A DNA stretch of 6,258 nt from UBA1227 sp963629305 (GCA_963629305.1 CAVGIJ010000039.1:1-6258); one strand, 5' to 3'; shown: positions 1 through 6,178, counted from the first letter of the stretch. The notes: generated by a model not told the origin, from the sequence alone. Translations and numbers: made by a program.

Positions 1-277
1 AGGCTTTCGGGCAAAGAGATGGGAGATTTTTCGGCGAGAAACCAATACTTCGTTGTCAGTGCGTGGCTTTTTGCGGAATTTTTCTTTTCTCAATTATTGC
101 CTCGTTTTTTCTGCAAATCCGCGAAAGTTTTTATGTCATACATTAAACTCTTCAATTCTGAAGCAATACAATGTGTTGCACATGTGCCGGTTTATCGCCG
201 CTGTTTCATTATCCGAGCACAAACTCAGCAGAGAGATCGGTTTTTCTCTTACGTTTTTTATAATGTGCTCCCTCTTA
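1..277. other. Region downstream of the hxs operon with no confident gene
   Basis: No gene is supported here. On the minus strand a 17-codon frame (143 to 90, starting MYDIKTF) ends in TGA, and the same frame then stays open from 89 to the window edge with plausible composition (Lys, Ala, Ser, Leu, Trp). This could be the start of a decayed or shifted gene, or chance. Plus-strand frames through this stretch run into the 3' end of hxsA and have the composition of antisense shadows. I see no GC-rich hairpin followed by a T run on the minus strand after the hxsA stop, so the operon terminator was not located. A perfect 10-base palindrome GCACATGTGC lies at 178-187. Confidence 0.5.
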
Positions 278-823
278 TTATTTTGCCGTCGGTGTATTTG
301 GTGGATTATTGACCCCTATGCCGAGGGAGGCATTGATATTCTCAAGCGTATCTGCATTATCTGTTGGCAGAACTGCACCAACAGAAACACCAAGCTCGCT
401 TGTTGTCACAGCCGCAATAGTATCCGTAGAAGTCGGTGGTGTTACTTCAAGCTGCGAAATACTTGGTGCTGCATTGTTATGAGTAGAATGATTCGAATGT
501 GTCGCATGATTCGAATGTGTACTATGCGTTGAGTGCGTATTTGAATGGGTACTGTGTGTCCCATGTGTAGAGTGTGTAGAATGTGTATAATGCGTTGTAT
601 GTCCTCCACTGCGATGTGATGAATGAGAACGATGCGATGAATGCGTACGATGGCTCGAATGTGTTCTATGTGTTGCAAAAACTTTCTCTGTCAGCATCAT
701 GCTCAACACAATCACCATGCTGCCGATAGCCAATATTTTGCTTCTGGGGATATTGCCTTCTTCGTCAAACATGAAATCTTCAACAGAATGCTTTACATGT
801 GGAAAAAGTTCATCAATATTCAT
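278..823 (-). CDS. hxsA: His-Xaa-Ser repeat protein HxsA (modified peptide precursor candidate)
   Basis: Predicted substrate of the linked radical SAM enzymes; 181 residues. Residues 1-29 are an acidic leader-like segment (DELFPH, VEDFMFDEEG). Residues 30-44 form one hydrophobic stretch. TEKVFA (45-50) follows, and its V-x-A ending fits a type I signal peptidase cut just before the repeats. Residues 52-115 hold 21 histidines in His-X-X units rich in Ser and Thr, and 116-181 are a Ser/Thr/Pro/Asn-rich tail. There is no Cys or Trp, and Tyr79 is the only Tyr. I chose the ATG at 823 because AAAGGAG lies 8 nt upstream; an in-frame ATG at 865 would add 14 residues inside the MORN gene and has no such support. 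It is the last gene of the operon, 2 nt after the MORN stop. The assignment rests on the repeat plus linked HxsB, HxsC and HxsD candidates; the modification and function are not visible. Confidence 0.88.
   Translation of the reverse strand: MNIDELFPHVKHSVEDFMFDEEGNIPRSKILAIGSMVIVLSMMLTEKVFATHRTHSSHRTHSSHRSHSSHRSGGHTTHYTHSTHSTHGTHSTHSNTHSTHSTHSNHATHSNHSTHNNAAPSISQLEVTPPTSTDTIAAVTTSELGVSVGAVLPTDNADTLENINASLGIGVNNPPNTPTAK
479..670 (-). repeat. His-X-X tandem repeat tract in hxsA, three blocks of seven His
   Basis: Histidines sit at HxsA residues 52-70, 75-93 and 97-115, every third residue within each block, giving seven per block. The register breaks only twice: RSGGH between blocks 1 and 2, and SNTH between blocks 2 and 3. 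Block 1 has a six-residue super-repeat with Arg at 53, 59, 65 and 71. Blocks 2 and 3 are dominated by STH and SNH units. His is mostly CAT, while Ser uses both TCN and AGY codons, so the periodicity looks kept at protein level. A 15-base exact DNA repeat lies at 488-502 and 506-520, 18 nt apart. Confidence 0.95.
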
Positions 824-825
824 AG

Positions 826-1761
826 TCAGGTCTCCTTTACGTTGGTGCAAGTTCCATGAGTCCACTTGGTTTCAAAAGTGTTTCCCGCTTCTTTGTAATA
901 GGTTAAAATACCGTCGGGAGCATCATTACTGAAAGAGCCGCTCAAATATGGGTATGTTGAACTTGAGTAATGGTATTCCCCCTGACCGTTCATGCTATCC
1001 TGTTCCCAGTTTCCATCATAATATGCTGTGATTGCTCCGGAACTGTCTTTCCATGTATACTTTCCTTTTCCTTGTCTTTTACCGGCGGATAACTCTCCAA
1101 TATAAACATTTCCACTCGAATATGTAATAGCAGCGCTGCCGGTACTAATCAACGCAGCAATATCACCATCATATTTCAAGCCACCTTTTGTCCGAAATTC
1201 CACATGCTTTGCGGAATCGGTAAAGGTGTAATTCAGATAACACACGTCCGTTCCCGGTGCATCTTCGGGCAGTGCTATTTCACGGGTATATGTTCCTGAT
1301 ATGGGCTTATTATTCTCAAATGTGCCGTCAAATATGCCGCCGTTAGAAAAAGTGTATTTTCCCTTGCCGGACATTGCGTCGTTTTCCCAATTTCCTTCGT
1401 ACACATCACCCGAAAGCCAAACAAATACACCTTGCCCGCTGCGCTTTGATTCTTTCAGTTCACCGGTGTAACTTCCGATATTCGGAAATGTAACAACCCC
1501 CTCGCCGGACATATGCGAATTTTGCCAGTCACCGGTATAAGTTTCACCGGATAAGAACTCAAAGTCACCTTTACCGGCAAAAAGATCTCCGAGAAGAGCA
1601 CCATTGTATGTGCCAAATTCGTTTTCTATTCTTCCGTGCCATTCCAAATCCAATTGTTCATCAGACAATCCGGCCGTCGGATTTGCCTGATAATATATGA
1701 AAACCAATGCTATTGCAAATGCCACACAAAATGTAACAAAAGATGTAACGTGTTTTTTCAC
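826..1761 (-). CDS. Membrane-anchored MORN-repeat protein
   Basis: A 311-residue protein. Residues 1-8 are basic (MKKH) and about 8-24 form a hydrophobic signal anchor or signal peptide, which predicts a body outside the cytoplasm. From residue 52 there are about nine MORN-type units of the Y-x-G-x-W/F/L ... G-x-G-x-Y/F pattern, seen at Y52NG, Y75TGDW, Y98TGEL, Y121EGNW, F144DGTF, Y197DGDI, Y220IGEL, Y248DGNW and near Y272. A degenerate spacer (about 161-195) splits them into two groups. MORN repeats usually form elongated beta-hairpin scaffolds for protein or membrane contacts; I see no catalytic motif. The start is GTG at 1761 with GAGG 7 nt upstream, inside the last HxsB codons, and only 2 nt separate it from the hxsB stop. 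Lying between hxsB and hxsA, it may hold or display HxsA at the membrane; that is inference. Confidence 0.88.
   Translation of the reverse strand: MKKHVTSFVTFCVAFAIALVFIYYQANPTAGLSDEQLDLEWHGRIENEFGTYNGALLGDLFAGKGDFEFLSGETYTGDWQNSHMSGEGVVTFPNIGSYTGELKESKRSGQGVFVWLSGDVYEGNWENDAMSGKGKYTFSNGGIFDGTFENNKPISGTYTREIALPEDAPGTDVCYLNYTFTDSAKHVEFRTKGGLKYDGDIAALISTGSAAITYSSGNVYIGELSAGKRQGKGKYTWKDSSGAITAYYDGNWEQDSMNGQGEYHYSSSTYPYLSGSFSNDAPDGILTYYKEAGNTFETKWTHGTCTNVKET
832..838 (-). promoter_or_regulatory. Ribosome binding site deciding the hxsA start
   Basis: AAAGGAG lies 8 nt upstream of the ATG at 823, inside the last codons of the MORN-protein gene. It favours the 823 start over the upstream in-frame ATG at 865 and suggests translational coupling. 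Confidence 0.85.
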
Positions 1762-1763
1762 GA

Positions 1764-3164
1764 CTATTCCTCAATCCAACAATGTAATATGTGCATAATT
1801 TCCGGATCTTCTTCTTGCAAAAGATCGAAAAGAATATCCATAATACCTTTATATATTTTACATCTGAAATCGAATGGCTCTCTTGGGAAAATATCCCTGT
1901 TGCCGGAATAAGCAACAACAGGGCATACGCCGCAGTACGGATGGTAAGCGCAATCGCAGCACTTTGGCAGTGACTCCACGACAGATGCCGCACAAGTAGC
2001 ACGGCAAGTTTTTTTCCCAACCATATCATCGTAAGAGTCCTTGTGAACATTGCCGAGCAAGAATGTATTGTCGCCGGCTTCTCCCATCATTCGACCTTCA
2101 TCGCAAGTATATACATTCCCATTATAGTAGTAGCTCATTTGTCCTATCCCGGCTCCGCAAGGTGATCTGAGTTCCATATAGTTGTCAGCATCTCCGTGAA
2201 GCATTTTCCTCAGGAAATATGTCGCATGAAGCTCAGAAAAATACGTTCCTCGCTTATTGATCTCAAGAATATGCACAAAAGCCTTTTTATAAAACTCGAT
2301 AAAATCCTCTGCACTATATCCAACCTCATCCCAAAATGATTTTGCGAATCCAAGGGGAGTCAATGGCCTAAGGAAAATGCCGCTTAATCCTGTTGATACA
2401 TATTCATCAACAATCTCAACAGGATACTGCAAAGAGAAGCGAGTTGTTGTTTCTATCGCTCCGACCTCTTTTCCCGCAGTTCTAACGCGTTGAATCGCTT
2501 TCTTGACATGCCGGTATGTACCTTCGCCGGAACGGAGCTTTCGGTTGTGATTGTGTACGATTTCGCAACCGTCGAGAGATGTGCAGATTGAAACGTTATT
2601 GTCAATTAACGCTTGCAGTTTTTCATCTGTCAGTGCAATCAGGTTTGTTACAATAGTATATTCAAGTTTTTTATTGTATTTCAAATTTAATTCCTTGCTG
2701 TATCTAATCATTTCAAGAATTAAATCAAAATTCAAAAGCGGTTCACCGCCTTGAAATTCAAAGGTCAAATTCTTGGCAGGTGATTGCATTGCAACTTCTA
2801 TTGCCTTTTTGCCCGTTTCAACATCCATGATTCCGTCAAGCGTTGATCCTGGAGCTTTTGCCTGACAGTATACACAGTTTTGATTGCAGCGATTAGTTAT
2901 TGCAAATATATGCAGTGCAGTAGCAGAAAACAAATAACTTTTTATATTCCGCAAATCACCAATTCTTTCGTTAATAAATACATTTGGGTTTTCATCGGTT
3001 ACAAACCCTTTGCGTGAAAGAAGCATATACAATTCCGATTCGTGTTGCACCTTTCCCGACACAAAACCGGCAAACTCATCCTTACTCAAAAAAGCGTAGT
3101 CGCCAAAGTCATTGGTAATTAGAATTTCTCCGTTTCTCCACATGAAATTAAAATGATTGTTCAT
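1764..3164 (-). CDS. hxsB: Radical SAM/SPASM maturase HxsB
   Basis: A 466-residue peptide-modifying radical SAM enzyme. The CxxxCxxC motif that binds the SAM [4Fe-4S] cluster is at C93, C97 and C100 (NRCNQNCVYC), followed by GGEP at 139-142 for SAM binding. The C-terminal SPASM-type region has C336, then G349-x4-C354, then C402-x2-C405-x5-C411-x2-C414 and C435, enough to hold auxiliary iron-sulfur clusters; extra cysteines occur at 387, 391 and 403. Residues 1-60 (NGEILITNDFGDYAFLS) precede the barrel and could be a substrate-recognition domain, which is inference. SPASM enzymes normally act on ribosomal peptides; here HxsA is the obvious candidate. The ATG at 3164 has GGAGGAG 7 nt upstream, within the 3' end of hxsC. 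The pairing with HxsC and the His-repeat gene drives the HxsB call over a generic SPASM label. Confidence 0.88.
   Translation of the reverse strand: MNNHFNFMWRNGEILITNDFGDYAFLSKDEFAGFVSGKVQHESELYMLLSRKGFVTDENPNVFINERIGDLRNIKSYLFSATALHIFAITNRCNQNCVYCQAKAPGSTLDGIMDVETGKKAIEVAMQSPAKNLTFEFQGGEPLLNFDLILEMIRYSKELNLKYNKKLEYTIVTNLIALTDEKLQALIDNNVSICTSLDGCEIVHNHNRKLRSGEGTYRHVKKAIQRVRTAGKEVGAIETTTRFSLQYPVEIVDEYVSTGLSGIFLRPLTPLGFAKSFWDEVGYSAEDFIEFYKKAFVHILEINKRGTYFSELHATYFLRKMLHGDADNYMELRSPCGAGIGQMSYYYNGNVYTCDEGRMMGEAGDNTFLLGNVHKDSYDDMVGKKTCRATCAASVVESLPKCCDCAYHPYCGVCPVVAYSGNRDIFPREPFDFRCKIYKGIMDILFDLLQEEDPEIMHILHCWIEE
1769..1772 (-). promoter_or_regulatory. Ribosome binding site for the GTG-started MORN gene
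   Basis: GAGG, within ATTGAGGAATAG, lies 7 nt upstream of the GTG at 1761 and is part of the final Glu codons of hxsB. It supports a GTG start, for which no ATG alternative lies close by. Confidence 0.7.
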
Positions 3165-3168
3165 ATAA

Positions 3169-4284
3169 TTACTCCTCCGAAACGATTGGAAATACCTCCG
3201 GTCGAGCTATGCTCATCGCCGCAGTAAAAAAGCCGCCGCAAATCTCTTTAACACTGCACTTATCGCAGTCCCGGTGATAAACATTTTTGTATCCGGAAAT
3301 ACTCTTTGCCGCTATCGGCCAAAAGTCTTTATCAACAGCACACAACGGGTAGTTATATAAGCCAACATCATAGCCACAAGAAATCAAATGCTCAATAGCA
3401 GATTTGCTCTTCAGAAAAGAGGTTCTGTGATCTATATAAACTGAATTAAAATTGAGTGCGCAATTTCCACGAGGCTCCAAACCGATAAAATTCACACAGA
3501 AGACATTCGGGAATTTCGACGATATAAGTTTTGCAATACCAAGCAGGTTGTCGCAGTTGGCTTTTGTTACAACTACTCTGATTTCAATTTTTATATCAGA
3601 GTTCGTTAATCTGTGAAGAGCAAGAATAGTCTGTTCAAAGCTACCTTGTGCTCGAGTAATGTAATCATGCAATTCCGGGTTATCACCGTGGACAGGAATT
3701 GCAATTCTGAAATTGTTTGGGCGTCTTCGGCATACTTGCTCGAACAGCCATTTATCACTAAGTGAACGACCATTAGTAAGAAGCAGCACCTGAGTATATG
3801 GGAACTTTTCTTTCACCCGTTCTAATGACTCGAGAAACAGGTCTGTCTGCAAAGTGGGTTCTCCGCCTGTCATAACAAGATATTCCAAGTCATAAGGCAA
3901 ATAATCAATGTATTTTATAAGAAATTCCCGACTATATGAGAAACCTTTTTTTCGTTCGGCATCTCCGGCAGGACACATTATGCAGTTCGAATTGCATTTT
4001 GCTCCGAGAAAAATTGTCGAATCAGATTCATTATTGGCATAAGCTCTATAAAGCAACCCTGTATCACTTATTTCGACAATATCAAAGTCACAGAGCAGGC
4101 TCAGTTTGTTTGCTTTTACTTTATTGGCAGGATAGACACAATTATCCGGCTGAAAAATTATGCTATCGTCTGTAATCCGCATAATATCAACGCTGCGTTG
4201 CATCAATTGCTCGTAAACTTCTTCGCTTCTTGCTACGATCATCATTCTGTTTCCATATGAATAGTCAGATAAATACAAATTCAT
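3169..4284 (-). CDS. hxsC: Radical SAM protein HxsC
   Basis: A 371-residue second radical SAM enzyme. C97, C101 and C104 (AKCNSNCIMCP) form the CxxxCxxC cluster motif and TGGEPT (139-144) is the SAM-binding strand. The C terminus has an HxsC-like layout: NYPLC at 311-315, a KSISGYKN stretch, then C340-x2-C343-x5-C349-GGFF. This is shorter than the HxsB SPASM domain and may hold one auxiliary cluster. Residues 1-90 precede the barrel and lack a clear domain. Paired radical SAM enzymes of this type are known from Hxs cassettes; presumably both act on HxsA, but which does what cannot be read here. The ATG overlaps the upstream peptidase stop by 4 nt (ATGA), with GGGAGG 10 nt upstream. Confidence is high for radical SAM and good for HxsC. 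Confidence 0.88.
   Translation of the reverse strand: MNLYLSDYSYGNRMMIVARSEEVYEQLMQRSVDIMRITDDSIIFQPDNCVYPANKVKANKLSLLCDFDIVEISDTGLLYRAYANNESDSTIFLGAKCNSNCIMCPAGDAERKKGFSYSREFLIKYIDYLPYDLEYLVMTGGEPTLQTDLFLESLERVKEKFPYTQVLLLTNGRSLSDKWLFEQVCRRRPNNFRIAIPVHGDNPELHDYITRAQGSFEQTILALHRLTNSDIKIEIRVVVTKANCDNLLGIAKLISSKFPNVFCVNFIGLEPRGNCALNFNSVYIDHRTSFLKSKSAIEHLISCGYDVGLYNYPLCAVDKDFWPIAAKSISGYKNVYHRDCDKCSVKEICGGFFTAAMSIARPEVFPIVSEE
3172..3178 (-). promoter_or_regulatory. Strong ribosome binding site for hxsB
   Basis: GGAGGAG lies 7 nt upstream of the ATG at 3164. It forms the two terminal Glu codons of hxsC, just before the hxsC TAA, so translation of hxsB is probably coupled to hxsC. Confidence 0.85.
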
Positions 4285-5315
4285 CCTACCAATACCTCCC
4301 AGACCGCAAATAGCAGTGTCCCGACACCAATAAATAGAGCAAAGGGTATTTTACGGACAATTACTATTGATTCTTGTCCGCTTGTCGTTTTGGACCATTT
4401 ATTGATACTATCTACTTCTTCTGCAGATAAGCGAGATTTAAGGTCCTCTGTTGAAAAAGCCGGCAGTCCTTTTACTCTTGAATTTGCAAATAGCAAGGTG
4501 CTACCCATTGACAGTATCATTCCCGTTTTTAAATCTGAAACCGGAATTGTCTTATAATTGTATTTATCTGAAAAAGGTCTAAACATTATCAGCAGAATTA
4601 CAACGACATATGCCCCCCAATTAATCACGGACAAATCAAATTGTACTATTTTGCAAAGAAGCATAACAACATACGCTATACCCATTGCCAAAACGATGTA
4701 CCAATTCGCTTTTTTTTCAATTCTCAAACCGAGCAGTATCACGACAAAATGGATTGCAGCTAATAAGGTATCATCAATCAACAATGTGTCGGGAGTTACC
4801 GCAAACAAGACTCCATTGAACAATGCCAACATAAAATAGAAGAACAGAAAACCTTTTAAATAGCCTTTCAAATCAAATTTCATTTTTGGCAGTTTGAATA
4901 AATCTTTTTGTTTAATGCCGAGTACAAGCGTGTCTGCTATGACGTAAATAAACGCAATAATAAACACTATTGAAATCAGCAAAAAACAAGATGCTAAGCT
5001 TCTGCTGTTAATACAGTACAGCCGTGCGGGGAAAATCATTATTGTAACAGATAACAGTTTGCTGTCTCCGGCTCCCCATATTCCCAAGGCATACAAAAGA
5101 AGACTTACACCGATTCCGATAACGAGGTTTATCGCATAGGCAGTGAGGCAATCGGTTGCAAAGAAAACATAATAAGGGATTGCGCTGACTATTCCCGCCG
5201 CCAAAGCAAACAGAATGCTCTTGTTTCTGACAATTCCACTGTGAAGATCAGACAATGCAGTATTCACAAATAATGCCATTAAAATTGCAATCTGATACGC
5301 CTCAAGAAAAATCAT
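4281..5315 (-). CDS. A24-family prepilin-peptidase-like membrane protease
   Basis: A 344-residue polytopic membrane protein with roughly nine or ten hydrophobic segments. Both aspartyl-protease signatures of A24 peptidases are present: D23 in ALSDLHSGIVRNKS and D84 in WGAGDSKLL (the GxGD motif). The C terminus (RKIPFALFIGVGTLLF) resembles the final helix of prepilin peptidases. There is no N-terminal Zn-binding/methylase-type cysteine domain as in PilD. Residues about 247-322 form a long hydrophilic insertion (DLKTGM, TEDLKSRLSAEEVDSINKW) before the last helix, making it longer than minimal A24 proteins. A24 enzymes cut leader peptides at the cytoplasmic membrane face. No pilin gene is in the window, so HxsA or the MORN protein are candidate substrates by context only. 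It overlaps both neighbours by 4 nt. GGGAG sits only 1 nt before the ATG and AAGGGAG about 13 nt before, so the start is slightly uncertain. Confidence 0.85.
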   Translation of the reverse strand: MIFLEAYQIAILMALFVNTALSDLHSGIVRNKSILFALAAGIVSAIPYYVFFATDCLTAYAINLVIGIGVSLLLYALGIWGAGDSKLLSVTIMIFPARLYCINSRSLASCFLLISIVFIIAFIYVIADTLVLGIKQKDLFKLPKMKFDLKGYLKGFLFFYFMLALFNGVLFAVTPDTLLIDDTLLAAIHFVVILLGLRIEKKANWYIVLAMGIAYVVMLLCKIVQFDLSVINWGAYVVVILLIMFRPFSDKYNYKTIPVSDLKTGMILSMGSTLLFANSRVKGLPAFSTEDLKSRLSAEEVDSINKWSKTTSGQESIVIVRKIPFALFIGVGTLLFAVWEVLVG

Positions 5316-5539
5316 ACTCCCGTACTTTCTCCCTTCGAGTTCAATAATTCAATCAAATAATTATTAAATTCGTTTATTACCAGCTGTGTATTAACTGCAC
5401 AACGGAAAAACTCGCACTTATAGTATTCATTGTCTTCAAGCAGTTTGATTTTTGCAATTTTCTTATAATCATCGATTGCCTGATTCAATACCTCTTTGCG
5501 GTAAAATGTTTTCGTATAAACCTGTTCGTTATTTCTCAT
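5312..5539 (-). CDS. Short HxsD-like protein, second copy
   Basis: A 75-residue soluble protein that aligns by eye with the N-terminal two thirds of the upstream HxsD-type protein. Matches are FYRKEVLNQAIDDYKK to LYPQEAVMKAAYHFID, NEYYKCEF to NEYVIEI, and EFNNYLIELL to EFENEMLAQAV. It lacks the C-terminal helix seen in the first copy (THTIREILMARAMS). The likely fold is strand-helix-strand-strand-helix. It starts at an ATG that overlaps the upstream stop by 11 nt, with only A-rich sequence and no good Shine-Dalgarno motif before it, so it probably depends on coupling. Its stop overlaps the peptidase start by 4 nt. Possible roles are an HxsA-binding adaptor or a partner of the first copy; neither is shown. 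It could be an unrelated small protein, since the similarity was judged by eye only. Confidence 0.72.
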   Translation of the reverse strand: MRNNEQVYTKTFYRKEVLNQAIDDYKKIAKIKLLEDNEYYKCEFFRCAVNTQLVINEFNNYLIELLNSKGESTGV

Positions 5540-5903
5540 TTTTTTCGAACCAATCCATTAATATGCTATCGAGGTTTTCAATGCTATCCGGCAACGTATC
5601 TTTTTCTAATTCTGTGTTGCTTCCGGTAATAGTTGATGACATTGCACGAGCCATGAGAATCTCTCTAATTGTATGTGTTTGCAAATAAACCCGGTAACGA
5701 ACTGCCTGTGCAAGCATTTCATTTTCAAATTCCAACGCTATATCGGCTACACTGTTGTCACCTTTGGCGGTGATTTCAATCACGTATTCGTTGTTGCAAG
5801 TATCTACATGAATGTAGCTTCTGTCTATAAAGTGATAGGCAGCTTTCATTACCGCCTCTTGCGGATACAACTTTTCCTTGTACTTAATTACAGTCTTTTC
5901 CAT
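5529..5903 (-). CDS. hxsD: HxsD-type protein of the His-Xaa-Ser system
   Basis: A 124-residue soluble protein and the first gene of the operon. It has the HxsD-type pattern: a strand (TVIKYKEKLY), a helix (QEAVMKAAYHFID), two strands (SYIHVDTC, NEYVIEITAKG), then a long helical part containing EFENEMLAQAVRYRVYL and THTIREILMARAMSS, comparable to the conserved leucine/arginine-rich C-terminal helix of HxsD proteins. A charged tail (about 97-124) follows. HxsD proteins occur beside hxsC and hxsB and have no known catalytic motif; a role as accessory or substrate-binding factor is inference. I chose the ATG at 5903 because AAAGGA lies 7 nt upstream. A longer frame would need a TTG at 5966 and would add 21 residues of unlikely composition. 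The HxsD call depends partly on context. Confidence 0.78.
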   Translation of the reverse strand: MEKTVIKYKEKLYPQEAVMKAAYHFIDRSYIHVDTCNNEYVIEITAKGDNSVADIALEFENEMLAQAVRYRVYLQTHTIREILMARAMSSTITGSNTELEKDTLPDSIENLDSILMDWFEKNEK

Positions 5904-5910
5904 TGTTCTT

Positions 5911-5916
5911 TCCTTT
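5911..5916 (-). promoter_or_regulatory. Ribosome binding site of the first operon gene
   Basis: AAAGGA lies 7 nt upstream of the ATG at 5903. It fixes the start of the hxsD-type gene and argues against the TTG at 5966. Confidence 0.8.
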
Positions 5917-5922
5917 ATCCTT

Positions 5923-5936
5923 CCAACTGAGCTACC
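5923..5936 (-). other. tRNA D-arm-like fragment in the hxsD leader
   Basis: The minus strand reads GGTAGCTCAGTTGG, matching the usual bacterial tRNA D-arm and box-A-like sequence. The following bases (AAGGATAAAGG) do not close a GAGC D stem, and no anticodon arm or TTCGAATC-type T arm follows before the ATG at 5903. So this is not a tRNA gene. It may be a remnant, an attachment-site trace or chance. Confidence 0.3.
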
Positions 5937-6018
5937 GACTGAAAAACATTTTGACTGTTCTGACAATGTTCGTTTTTTATCTGTTATTCACCCGAAAGGC
6001 TCCTCAAATTCAGATTCC

Positions 6019-6059
6019 GATGAATATAAAAGGCCCTGCAACGTCCGGGGCGATTCATC
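6019..6059 (-). repeat. Nested inverted repeat in the operon leader (downstream copy)
   Basis: As minus-strand RNA: outer 7-bp arms GATGAAT and ATTCATC enclose an inner 4-bp GCCC/GGGC stem with an 11-nt loop. The inner arm is followed by CTTTTAT, which only faintly resembles a terminator. The second such structure within 100 bases suggests a regulatory leader, but no known riboswitch consensus was recognised. Confidence 0.45.
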
Positions 6060-6074
6060 AACCGAACTGTACAT

Positions 6075-6111
6075 TTTTCCGTTTAGCAAAATATTTGCGT
6101 TGTCCGGAAAA
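6075..6111 (-). repeat. Nested inverted repeat in the operon leader (upstream copy)
   Basis: As minus-strand RNA: outer 7-bp arms TTTTCCG and CGGAAAA enclose an inner 5-bp hairpin GCAAA-TAT-TTTGC. The internal spacers are 6 and 4 nt. It may form a leader RNA structure or serve as a protein-binding site. There is no T run after it, so it is not a simple terminator. Confidence 0.55.
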
Positions 6112-6178
6112 CATATACCCGGTCAAGTGATAATAAGTATGAAATTCTCTTCGGCTATCCCCGTTTCCCGAATTGAGC

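Noticed and set aside
178..187. Perfect palindrome GCACATGTGC as an operator
   Set aside because: It is a single 10-base site downstream of the operon with no second copy seen and no promoter nearby.
19..532. Two plus-strand frames of 97 and 159 codons
   Set aside because: They run antisense into hxsA, have Cys/Arg/Met-rich shadow composition in the repeat part and show no recognisable domain.
479..670. CRISPR-like or minisatellite array
   Set aside because: The units are short, imperfect and codon-phased within hxsA, with no spacers.
442..678. Minus-strand His/Ile-rich frame over the hxsA repeats
   Set aside because: It is an out-of-frame shadow of the CAT-rich tandem repeat (reads HIR/HIL patterns) and has no ribosome site.
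824..865. N-terminal extension of HxsA from an ATG at 865
   Set aside because: It lies inside the MORN gene and lacks a good ribosome site, while AAAGGAG is ideally placed for the ATG at 823.
5904..5940. Complete tRNA gene
   Set aside because: Only the D-arm-like stretch is present; D-stem closure, anticodon arm and T arm are missing.
5904..5966. N-terminal extension of the first HxsD-type protein from a TTG at 5966
   Set aside because: It has a rare start, no Shine-Dalgarno motif and unlikely composition; AAAGGA supports the ATG at 5903.
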